Positions 1 through 10,392 of a stretch of 64,000 bases of DNA are shown piece by piece. Numbering within the stretch: the first letter of the stretch is position 1; each line of letters begins with the position of its first letter. A model generated the notes under the pieces. That model ran no database searches. It saw only the letters and a list, made by a program, of their open reading frames with translations, and was not told the origin of the DNA. This DNA is from Mytilus trossulus (Eukaryota; Mollusca; Bivalvia; Mytilida; Mytilidae), in contig NC_086373.1 of assembly GCF_036588685.1 (NCBI RefSeq), forward strand, positions 52,025,164 to 52,089,163. The letters are read 5' to 3'. A program made the translations under genes and the position numbers.

Positions 1-529
1 AAATGGTTATGTTTGGAATGTATGTTATATAAATAATATTAAAACATGCCTAGAGAGATACTACCAAATCGTGTCTAATGTTTATCACACATGATCTTTT
101 TGATATGGTTTGAAAACAACTTACATTTACATGTAACTTAGTTACATGCTTACAAAGGCGTTCAATATAAATATTGCAAATTTATAAGAATTACATCATA
201 TAAATCTAGTCGACATTGACCTTGGTACTGGTTTTTTTTCATGAACAGCAACTGTCAGCAGACTGTTTTCTAGTGGAGTGATACGTGCATATAATGACTA
301 AACATATGAGTGATTCGACTTTCTACATGTATCTATCTATGTATCTGTATTTTTACGTAAAAACAATTATTACATTACAGGAAACCCGAATGTTATATTT
401 TAGGATGCTTGTACATCCTTAAATGCATATATTTATGTTTAAAGCTGTTAACATTTATGCATGTAAGAGAAAGATCATTTTCTGATATAAATATACAAGC
501 TAAACAATATACAATGTATCTTTAGTTTC

Positions 530-740
530 ACAGATGAGATCGGATATGTTCCTAACTCGTAACTATAATACCCTTGTTAAATAGACTATTTACCGAATTT
601 AAACATAAGCAACACGACGGCTGCGACATGTGGAGCAGGATCTGCTTACCCTTCTGGAGCACCTGATATCACCACTAGTTTGTGATGGGGTTCATGTTGC
701 TTGGTCTTTAGTTTTCCATGTTGTGTTTTCTGTACAATTT
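530..740 (+). repeat. 3' tail of the same retroelement, first half
   Basis: GATCGGATATGTTCCTAACT, then AGCAACACGACGG and CTTACCCTTCTGGAGCACCT. The tail stops near 740 and seems to resume at 1383. Confidence 0.6.
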
Positions 741-850
741 TTCCGACGTAGTCGGTAAAGTTTCGGTTTGTGCACTTTGAACTTAAGGACGCTTCACTAT
801 GGCAACAGACTACCCATGCTCGAAAATCCTTTCTGCGATTGGACAAAATG

Positions 851-3046
851 CTGTTATGGTGGGTGATTTGGTTGTGTTTGAAAAAACGTCTCGAAAATTA
901 TATCGTGATGAAAAGCAAGTGTTTATTCGGGACAATTATATAATTTTTACTGTTAATGTGTTGTACGAACGTACATGACTTTTAGAACGCACCTACATTG
1001 TACGCATGTGAGATTTCCGCGGGGTTTTGGTGAATGTAAACAGAAAGATACTACTTACACTACCAATAGTTTCTAGCTTTGTTAACCATGAATTAAGTTT
1101 AATGTAAACAGTAGTAAATGTATATTTATTTCTTTTTATTTACACTAGATTTTTTGACAAATAACATTTTTAGGTGTCATTACAATATTCTTATATATTA
1201 TTGCCTTAATATAACCAGACTTAAGTAAAGAATTTCTTGTAGGTACATTCAGATGGAGATTTCATTAAAGAGGTCTTGCATCATTAAGTCATTGTGCTTC
1301 TGAAGGTTACCGAAATGATAGTTTTTAACATATACTCAAATTGAAATACGTCGGATATCATTTTTAAAGATAGTTCTTGTTTTTCTGTTTGTCTTTTTAT
1401 TTTTAGCCATCACGTTGTCAGTTTATTTTCTATTTATAAGTTTGACTCTCCCTCTGGTAGCTTTTGTTCCTCTTTTAGATCGAACAACTTGGTTCTTGAA
1501 AAACTGGCAAATATATTTTAAATAGGACAGATAACATTTAAAGTCAGCAAGTAAACATGAAACAGTATTTAAAACAAAAAATTGAAGATCATGTGTGTAT
1601 TTTCGAAAGTAAAAGTAGTACGATATAAATTGTTTTTGTTTTCTAATGTAACAGAAGAAAATTGTAAAAATTACAAAAACATACATTGACATTGTATTGA
1701 TATACACATAACGAATTACAGAAAACAAATTTTAAGCTTGTTTTTTAATTGTTAAACACATACATACCACTTTCAGAAACATAAATACCATGGTACAATG
1801 TATTATAAGTCTTTCCATATATCGATATTATTAAATGATTTCATAAGTGATCTAGATCGTTCGGTTTCACGTGGAGCCCACATGGTTACTGTCAATGAGT
1901 ATGATATACAATTTTTTACACAAACAATGATCAAGTTATATAACTTACATACACGTTACACCTTAAGCTTGTTTACGCATTCAGAATTATTTTATTTTTA
2001 TACATATAAGATAGACAATTACGTGATAACAGTCATACATTATTGCATGTTGTAAACATGTGACTTTTTAAAAGAAAAAAAAGTTTTTTTAATCGAATGA
2101 TGTTAATCACAACTTATTTACGCACTTGGCTATTTCGTTGCAGTTAGTTTTGTTGGTTGATAAAGTCGAAGTGGCAGGGGGAGAACCACCATTGTTGACA
2201 GACTAGTGATATAGTAGAAGTTCAGCTATAAATATATCAAAAGGTAAAAAGGTGATTTGAAGGCTCAAATACCAACAGTCGTTCCTTGATGTTATTTTTT
2301 CTGCTAAAAGGAAGACAACTCCCTTTCGTTTGTGTTCAGTTGTAGAATATTTTGATTCTAAAACCAAAAAAATAAGTTGAACTTACCTTTTTTCTAGATA
2401 AAGAACAAGAAGGAGACTTTAAAAGTATAATCGTGTTTTGTTTATTAACTTTATATAGTTTGGCCCTGAGACTTGTTTACCTGTTTACTTCAGAATGGAT
2501 CAGAGCATATAGTTGTTTACTAATTCGATTATTAATGTAGGTCAATACCTTTATATATATAGTTTTGAAAAGATATAAATAGTTTCATATCCAATCAGGT
2601 TATTCTTCGGAAGTTTTCGGGAAGTTTCGGTACATTTCTCGGTTTCGACGCAATCAACTGTCGGGTGTTTTCTCTAAAAGATAAAAAAAAAACACCAAAT
2701 AAAACACTTAAATTAAATTAAAATAAATTGTGTTGCGTTAAAAATTAATGATTAAAGGATAAAACTGTCATATATATTTACCAATTTTCCAATGTGATTC
2801 TAAATTGTGGTTGGAAAAAATGAACTTGTGTGACCTCCGAATGTGTATTCCAGTTGAATTCCAATGACGATTACTATTGAATAATTTCACAGGTAAAATT
2901 ATCCGATCATCAATTTTTACATAAAATCCGGTAGCTCTATTTGTTTCCAATATTACTCACATAAACTTCCTTCCGTCAGAATTTTTTTAACTTACCCTAC
3001 GTACGTGACTAGAAACTAATAATTCAGTTTAAAATGTAGCGACCTA
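851..3046. other. Gene-free AT-rich DNA
   Basis: Apart from the tail fragment at 1383-1478, I see no conserved protein, splice-bounded exon or RNA. Open frames such as 1798-2055 have no recognisable domain. Confidence 0.5.
1383..1478 (+). repeat. 3' tail of the same retroelement, second half
   Basis: TTTAGCCATCACGTTGTCAG, then TGACTCTCCCTCTGGTAGCT. Together with 530-740 this gives one tail split by about 640 bp of unrelated DNA, possibly a nested insertion. Confidence 0.5.
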
Positions 3047-3234
3047 ATATATATGTTCCGGACCATATGAGTATTTGGACCATACGCGTATGGTCATGAC
3101 CATATGCGTATACTCATATGGTCCGACCGTACGCGTATGGTCGGACCATATGAGTATGATACTCGTTTGGTTATTAACAGGCCGGACCATATGCGTATGG
3201 TCCAAATACTCATATGGTCCGGAACATATATATA
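3047..3234. repeat. Palindromic element built of GACCATAT-type half-sites
   Basis: Inverted arms of about 48 bp (TATGTTCCGGACCATATGAG at left, complement at right) enclose several more palindromes: GACCATACGCGTATGGTC, GACCATATGCGTATACTC, GACCGTACGCGTATGGTC. No ORF. Confidence 0.75.
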
Positions 3235-6200
3235 GCGTCTGACTTAATTAAGGTGGATTTTTTTTTTGAAAACTAAATACCATTATATGACATCTGACAT
3301 GATCATAAACACATGTTTTCGTGAAGTACAGAATAACCCAATAATAGGAATGACAGAATGACCGCTACAAACATTATGTACATAATTAAGAACATTTAAA
3401 GGTCACAACAAATAGCCATATTCTGCTTTCGGTACCCAATTATTTTGTTGTTTGTTACCTTTATATTTTATCAAAAACTATAACCTTATTTTTTTTAAGT
3501 CTTAATCTATTTCGATTGCATCTTGACTCGCTTCATGTCAATAAAAGTTAAATGCATTGCACATTAAAACTTTCAAACTTTAGAAATAACATCAAACAAA
3601 TAAAGAAATAATTCATATTTATCAACTTAATTAACTTGTCGTGTGCACGTGCATAAACAGTAAATTGCTTACTTCAGGATCAAAGACTAAAAGAAGGGTT
3701 TCCTTTTCCCATAAACAATATGTCATAGTACTAGAGAGTTGATCTGAGGAAAAGTAGGAGTAATTTTCTTTTAAACATAGCTTCCTTCCTTTCAACATTT
3801 GAATACAAAACAGTTTATCGAATGTCAGTCAATGAAACCACATCTACACTACCATTACAGCTTCTTCCGATGAATATACTTGTCTCAAAATTGACATACG
3901 AAAAGGAAGACATCTCAACAAAACAGCAACAAAAAATACCAAAAAAATACTCGAAAGAATAACAACAGTTTTCTCGCTGTGTTGAAGACCTATCACTCTG
4001 CACCTTCGACTGCTGTATAAGGATATTTGTTAAGGTTGAAAAAAAATCTGTATAAAAGAATAGAGTTACGATACTGCTGATAGGTCATTAAGGATGGCAT
4101 ATTTTGGTATTGATATTGCTTCTCTCGTCTTTTCGTCAGAATTGGTACACATGTATTCTGAAACCAGTTGCTGGCATGATACGGGTTATGTTCTCATATA
4201 TTTTATGATGGTATGATGCTAAACCCTAACGAATGGGATTGTGCTTTATATTCATATGATGAAAACATACGCTTTCAATAAGTTTAATTGAGGTCTGGAG
4301 CTGGCATGTCGTTTACTGCTACGTATTATGTAGTAGTCCGGATCTTTGTTAATTCATGTATCATTCTCATTTTTCTTCGTTTCTTTTATTGTCTATTCTA
4401 GCATCGGACTTCTTGTAAATTGAGTTTTGCTGTGAATATTGCTGTGTGTTTTTTTCTACATTGGCTAGAGGTACATTTTTATAGTAAGAGGTTTGAGATC
4501 TCACAAAAAAACAAAAGTCATGTTTAACCTCGGCCGCATATTTGCGTCTATCCCAAGTCAGGAGCATATGAACGTTTTTTTAGTTTTATATGTTTTTTGG
4601 TGTTCTAATTCATTTACATTATTTAGATTTTAGTATGACGTTCATTTTCATGAAAGTAGTAAACATTTTTTTTAGGTGTCAGCTGTAGCCCACATCAAGG
4701 TGTGGGATTTCTCGCTGCATTGAAGAGCAATTGGTTATCCTTCAACTGTTGGTTTTTTGCCTCTACGATATATTTCCCTTTTCTAAGCTCAGTTTTACTG
4801 TATTGTACAATGTTCAATTCCCACCAATTTTTAGATCAAAAATTCATCAAAACGGTTTCAAAATAACATGAAGATACTTTTCTCGCATAATCATAATATA
4901 CAAACAAACATTTACAAACAACATCGATTGAATTAATAAAGCAGCTAATAAACTGTTTTTTATTTTATTATAGTATTCCTTATTTTGCTCTTGACATCTT
5001 AAAACATCTATAATACTAAAATTACGAGGTCCAATTTGTCAGCCGTCATCACATAAAAACGATGAATCAAAGAATTCAACCTTATATATAACTAATATAG
5101 TACAATAGTGTTGATTAAAAATTACACCACTCCAGGCCCATTTGTTTTCCACGTAATTAATACTGCCAATAAATAAGAAGTTCCGAGTCGAGTCCGACAC
5201 CGATACCAATAGTATATTCAACTGTTACCTATTCCTACATAATCTGTATGTTCCGCATTTGACAGGCGCACCACCAAACGGTGTATTTAGAATTTTGCTG
5301 TATACTGTTAAAAAGTACTCCACGGCCCTTTTGTTTTGCAAATTAATAATATTACCAATAATTGATAGGTTCCAGGTCGACGGGTTCAACATGTTCAAAC
5401 AGAAAGATTTTGAAAACAGAGAAAACTGTGCATCTTATAATCGGCATGACTTGATCAGATGACAATACCAATACTAAAATAAGGCATACGCATAGTTATA
5501 TACTTTCATTCAGTCACGGACCCGCAATATCACGGGTGTGTTCTAGTCCATACTAAAAACACCTCTAGGTCTTTACCGAAATGATGAAAAATTAAATTGC
5601 AATTTATTGAGAAAACCCCTATTCAGTTTTAATAATTACCCATTCTCCTAAAATAGAAAAAACTGTTTAAGGTTTCAAATTGACTCTGAAATTGTAATAC
5701 CCTTACATTTGTACGAGTTCAATTTGACAAAGTTTGAAACATAAAATTTAAACGAAAAAAAAGTCTGTTCTGAATTACAGGGATTCATTCGGTGAGCAGA
5801 TTATAATTTAATTTGTTTATCAATATTTTTTTTCAATCTTTTTTTTTTCTCGTATTTCTGTCTTTTTGTATTACATAGGTCAGTCTATGGATGTAACGAT
5901 AGTCGAGTAAGGGTGTCATTGATCGAAAAATCAATGCATGCTTCTGATAGAAGAATATCATTTAGGACGAAGATAAGTGTCTTTGTACAAGTAAGGTGTA
6001 AAGTCACATAGAAGTAAAGATGAGTAAGCCAAACAAAATTCGACTTATATCCCTTTATGTATGTTCAGTATACGGGTATGGATAGTACTTTTCACATTGA
6101 TAAAAAACATAGAAATATTGATACCAACTATAGAAAGTCATTTTTGCAATACAAATGGACAGGAAGTACGAAAAAAGGTTTGAAACTGAAACATTGATTA

Positions 6201-7112
6201 ATCTAAATTTTAATCTGCTAGACAGCGGACATAGAAAAAAAGCTTTGAAAAAAATTGATAAACAAAATTTTGATCTACTAACCGAGTCATTGTGTTCTAA
6301 ATGAATAAAACTACAAACATTACCTTATCATTATGTATTTAGAGAAAAAAATCAATATTATAAACAACCGTTATTCTACAAGCTTTTTAGTAAAGCAATT
6401 ACTTGTTTACATATTCATCAATAATCTTCTTGCCTACACTGACGCGTGAGCATAGCCGTATCTGTAAGGACGATCAACACACCTGTAAGTAAAATGTACC
6501 TGTATTAGTAAACAGTTTTGATTGTCTCATTCATTTCAAGATACACAAAAGTTTGGCATGCCAAACAGAGAGATATAACTTTAAAAGTAGCTTGATACAT
6601 TATAGCATTTTACAATACTTCAAAAATAGATTTAACTCACGTGACATGGAAATCATCAAGTTACAATTAGATTATGACCAAAATTAATCGATAAAACATA
6701 TAATGTGTTTTCTCTTTGAATAATGAAACTACTATATGTTTGTAGTTCATGAATATAAAAAAAATAGACATAAACATCGCTACCAAATATACAAATTATG
6801 ATCCGCTGCATTAACAATACACTGTCAGTATCTATATAGACCTACATGTAAGCACTTTGCATGTAAGTTACATTTCAACGTTCACAAAAACGCACACTTA
6901 TGTTCGATAATACTTTTTTTATGCTTTTGAATTGTAAGCAGCAGAGAGTTGTTCTCAATTATGTAAAACAATCGTTTTAAAGCATTATTAGTACAAACGT
7001 TTTACTGATAATAAAATTGAGAAAGGATAACATTTATATAAGCGTTATCTCCCTTTATTACATGTTTCCTCTCAGATTGCAGTGCAAAAACTACCCCCCA
7101 AACTACGAAGTA
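3235..7112. other. Gene-free AT-rich DNA
   Basis: Holds the degenerate repeat at 4985-5545 and otherwise nothing I can support. Short frames at 3815-4003 and 4367-4567 (minus) look like chance. Confidence 0.5.
4985..5545. repeat. Probable degenerate two-unit repeat
   Basis: Two blocks about 230 bp apart share TACACCACTCCAGGCCCATTT / TACTCCACGGCCCTTT, then TAATACTGCCAATAA / TAATATTACCAATAA, and GTTCCGAGTCGA / GTTCCAGGTCGA. Short frames here (5039-5221, 5259-5462) are not conserved between the blocks. Confidence 0.45.
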
Positions 7113-7480
7113 CATGATACATTTTCGCTTAGCAATACCACAGGTATTAAGGGCATGGGCCCCCCTTTTTTGGACCTCACTAAAAACACAATTCAAATTG
7201 TTTGGTGTTTTTCATTTATTTACAAATTTCTACAATGTATAAACAAAAGTGAAAAAAAGAAGCTTCATTTGGGGCTCGTATGGATAGTAAAAAAGGTATT
7301 GTAATCGATTAGCAATGGATTGTTGAGACTTGATATAAGTTTATACATTGTGGAAAATTGTAAATAAATAAAAAATTCCAAACCATTTCTTTTAGTGCGG
7401 TCCAAAAAAGGTGGGGGGGGGGGGGGGGGGGGGTCCATGCCCCAAATACCTGTGGTATTGCTTAGCGAAAATGTATCATG
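7113..7480. repeat. Foldback element with 64-80 bp arms and a 21-G tract
   Basis: The left arm (7113-7176) and right arm (7399-7480) are inverted copies containing CTTAGCAATACCACAGGTAT and its complement. The right arm holds an uninterrupted G21 (7413-7433) where the left has only a short C run. The spacer is AT-rich with no ORF. Confidence 0.75.
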
Positions 7481-7606
7481 TATTTTGTATCTCCCTCGTG
7501 CAAAGCTCTGATTTCTTTCACGGATTTGGCTATACTTTTTGGACCTTTTGGATTATAGCTCTTCATCTTTTATATAATCTTTGGATTTCAAATATTTTAG
7601 CCACGA

Positions 7607-7650
7607 GCATCACTGAAGAGACATGTTTTGTCGAAATGCGCATCTGGTGC
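7607..7650 (+). ncRNA. Hammerhead ribozyme motif, type I, short stem III (divergent copy)
   Basis: All core elements are present: CTGAAGA (7613-7619; position 7 of the core is free to vary), stem II GACA/TGTC (7620-7623, 7629-7632), GAAA (7633-7636), a 2-bp stem III with loop GCGC, and the cleavage triplet ATC (7642-7644). Stem I pairs GCATCA (7607-7612) with TGGTGC (7645-7650) over six base pairs. Predicted cleavage is after C7644. Compared with the copies near 59.4-59.9 kb, stems II and III differ by compensating changes. Confidence 0.75.
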
Positions 7651-8520
7651 AAGAAAATTAGTACCGTTTATTTTATGTATATAGAGATTTTTACATTGGT
7701 ACCAGTGGCTATTTTGATAATTGCAATCTAGTTGATGAATTTTTGAAAATCGCCGAACTCTTTGAAATCAATAATAAAACTATCGAAATTGAATAAATCC
7801 GACAATCCACAAGTACATTGTAAATGTTCACGCCTAATGATCTGTTTCTGTATTGATTATAAAATACATTTTCATTTTTACCCTTTAAGTGACGGAAACA
7901 TTTTCGCAAAGATTTTTTTTATTACACGTATTAAATGTGTAATCACATTTCAATTCATCTACATGTACATGTATACAGCTATTGATTGAGTTGACATAGG
8001 GTTTGATCCTTAAACTCGGACGTTTATCTTCTGAGGTTGACACATCTTTATTTTTGTATTTACTATCACCCTTAGCGCGAAGCATGCAAATTCAAATCAT
8101 TCTCTATGAATGGTAAGAAAATGTGGGGTTAATGTCAATTAAACAGCAACCGAACAAACACAGCGAGTAACTAAAACATGTATTTAGAAGTTCTTCAAAC
8201 TGTAGACTAAATGCTTAATCTCTAAATGCTTTGTCGTGTATTAAGGGCTCTAAATTGACACGAAAGTGTATAATGAAGGTTATTAATTTTAAAACAATTA
8301 ACGATTAAAGAACTGTCAATAACACATACTATCTATAAAGGACATTATATTATAACGGCATTGACAGTAATATATTAGTTTGATAAGCTACACCCATTCG
8401 GTCTTACGCCCTCACAGTTTATCTTGTACTAACATAATTATCTTTTATCAGTCGTCCATTGAATGCCAATTTACAATCCAGCTCGTTTTCGACTTATTAG
8501 TTTGAATAACTCTTATGGTA

Positions 8521-8578
8521 TTTTCGCCCCTGTTTTGATATATGTTTTACAATACATATATCAAAACAGGGGCGAAAA
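8521..8578. repeat. Perfect 24-bp inverted repeat (hairpin)
   Basis: TTTTCGCCCCTGTTTTGATA plus TATG, a ten-base loop, then the exact complement. It lies about 0.3 kb upstream of the DHAR-like coding exon. Confidence 0.8.
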
Positions 8579-8804
8579 CACAATACATATATACAATTTA
8601 CGATTTTTAGGGGGAAATATTTTACAAAAAATTATAAGTTACTGTGGCTTTTAAACAAGATTTCTACCCATTCCCCATCCGGCTTTAATTATGTTAATAC
8701 ATGTGTTAACAACGTTGGAGACTTTACCTAAAAAATACAATGTACTTTTTTCCAACTCTGATTTATATATCAAACACGCTTCTCTTTAATTATCAATGCA
8801 TGCT

Positions 8805-8824
8805 GTTTTCTTTCTCTCCAACAG
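8805..8824 (+). other. 3' splice site before the DHAR-like coding exon
   Basis: A T/C-rich tract followed by CAACAG ends 13 bases before the ATG at 8838. It implies an upstream noncoding 5' exon, which I could not locate. It also shows that this gene is not simply an intronless retrocopy. Confidence 0.6.
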
Positions 8825-8837
8825 GCTTACTTTAACC

Positions 8838-9515
8838 ATGAGTACTAGAAGATTTTTGTTATATGTTAAAGCAGCGAGTAATGGGAAGGATATTGGCGAT
8901 TGTCCTTTCTCTCAGCGAGTTCTGATGTTTTGCAAATTGAAAGTACTCTCAGATAGAATAGACATAACTACAGTTGATATTGCAAATAAATCAGACGACT
9001 TCGTACGTCTTAACCCTGGTGGGACGGTTCCTGTACTTGTCGACAGAGAAAAGGATAATAAAGTTATTGCCGATTCAGCAGATATTAACAAATATTTAGA
9101 ACAAGAATTTAAAGAATGTGATTGCAAAGTAGGTTATACCGGACCCGCGCTTGATGCATGTTCCGGAGTATTTCCAAAGCTAGCAGCATTACTGAAAAAT
9201 AAAGATAAATCGAAAAATGATATCTTAAAAGCTGAATTAATTTCGGAATTATCAAAAGTAAATGAATATCTTAAAAGTGATTCTCATAAAGGCAAATTTC
9301 TGATTGGAGATGAAATGAATGCAATTGATTGTATGTTTCTGCCTCGTCTTCGACATGTTATAGTTGCTGCAGATCACTATGCGGGGATAAAAATTCCAGA
9401 CGACATGTCCGCTTTAAAACAGTACGTCGAGGATGCTAATAAAACCGAGATATTCTCTGCAACGTGCTGTCCAGATGACGAGATAATTAAAGGATGGTCA
9501 AGACATGTCATCTGA
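8838..9515 (+). CDS. Dehydroascorbate reductase/CLIC-like glutathione transferase
   Basis: 225-residue cytosolic-type GST-fold protein in one coding exon. The family reduces dehydroascorbate with glutathione through an active-site cysteine; CLIC proteins share the fold. Seen: N-terminal thioredoxin-like half (about 5-88) with GDCPFSQRV (catalytic Cys22, CPFS), TVPVL with the cis-proline (Pro65) and ADS (79-80 region) that binds the glutathione gamma-glutamyl group, then an all-helical half with AIDCMFLPRL and a C-terminal GWSRH. The C-terminal pattern H-Y-x-x-x-x-[IV]-P ... Y ... GW resembles plant DHARs more than CLICs, and the hydrophobic CLIC membrane segment after CPFS is not conserved. 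I start at Met 8838, not the in-frame Met at 8796, because a polypyrimidine-CAG acceptor ends at 8824 and the ATG has A at -3. ATTAAA lies at 9530, very close to the stop. Enzyme activity is inferred. Confidence 0.85.
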   Translation: MSTRRFLLYVKAASNGKDIGDCPFSQRVLMFCKLKVLSDRIDITTVDIANKSDDFVRLNPGGTVPVLVDREKDNKVIADSADINKYLEQEFKECDCKVGYTGPALDACSGVFPKLAALLKNKDKSKNDILKAELISELSKVNEYLKSDSHKGKFLIGDEMNAIDCMFLPRLRHVIVAADHYAGIKIPDDMSALKQYVEDANKTEIFSATCCPDDEIIKGWSRHVI

Positions 9516-9974
9516 TTTATGCCTGAAAAATTAAAATTCGTATAAAGATTAAGACATATTCTAATTTCATAAATAGAACGCTGTCTGATAGAAAAGTACA
9601 TTGAAACCTAAAGATAAAATATTATTTATTTACTGGTTTATGGTGTGCACATGTACGTGCACGTGAGGTTCAGTATCTGGCTGTCTATGTTGTGTTTTGT
9701 AGACCTTTGTTTGTCTTTTATTTGTTCTTCGTATACTTTGCCATGATACAGTCAGTTCGTTTTCGACTATTGAATCTAAATAACGTAAATGATACCTATA
9801 TCTATAAATTGTCATAAGGCCTTTAACTATGAGGAACACACATTACACATAGGAAGCTATAATTTATAACCAGCTCCAACTTGTGAATATATAAATGGCA
9901 ATGTACGGGACATCAGAAAAGAAAAAAAAATATGAATGTCATTGATAATAGTTATCAAAGGTTCTTAGCTTATA

Positions 9975-10120
9975 ATTTGGCATACCAGACGCGCGTTTCG
10001 TCTACAGTGACACTTAGATCAAACAACTAGTTATAAAGCAAAACAAGTACAAAGTTGAAGAGCATTGAGGACCCAAAATTCAAAAACATAATGCCAAATA
10101 CGGTAAGAAAATCCTTAGTA
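9975..10120 (-). repeat. Decayed copy of hammerhead repeat family
   Basis: On the minus strand GACGAAACGCGCGTCTGG is kept, but the 5' half of the core and stem II are deleted (CACTGTAGAC). The internal part (AAGTTGAAGAGCATTGAGGA on the plus strand) matches the family. Confidence 0.65.
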
Positions 10121-10192
10121 TTTCGAATCATTCATACTTCCACAGCGGACACCAACGTACATTTTTCATTTATTTTTGGCTCATTTTTTATA

Positions 10193-10392
10193 TGAATAAG
10201 GCCGTTAGTGTTATCGTTTGAATTGTTTTACATGTTCATATCGGGATCTTTTATAGCTGACTATACGGTTTGTGCTTTGCTCATTGTTGAGGGCCGTACG
10301 GTGACCAAAATTTGTCATTGTCTGTGTCATTTTGGTCTATTGTGGACAGTAGTTTCATTGGCAATCATACCACATCTTTTTTTTTTTAGGAA
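10193..10392 (-). repeat. SINE-like dispersed family B
   Basis: Minus-strand consensus begins AAGATGTGGTATGATTGCCA and ends near AACGGCCTTATT. Ten or so copies occur in the window in both orientations. Open frames inside it are not genes. Confidence 0.65.

Noticed and set aside
1798..2055. 85-codon plus-strand open frame
   Set aside because: No domain, no splice or polyA support, and composition typical of chance AT-rich frames.
7411..7731. 106-codon frame starting with poly-Gly
   Set aside because: It begins in the G21 tract of a foldback element and runs through the hammerhead repeat.
8796..8837. Upstream in-frame Met start for the DHAR-like protein
   Set aside because: It lies within a polypyrimidine tract leading to a CAG acceptor at 8824, so it is probably intronic.
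8838..9515. CLIC chloride channel
   Set aside because: CPFS is shared, but the hydrophobic CLIC segment after it is not conserved and the C-terminal pattern is closer to DHAR. Phylogeny could still overturn this.
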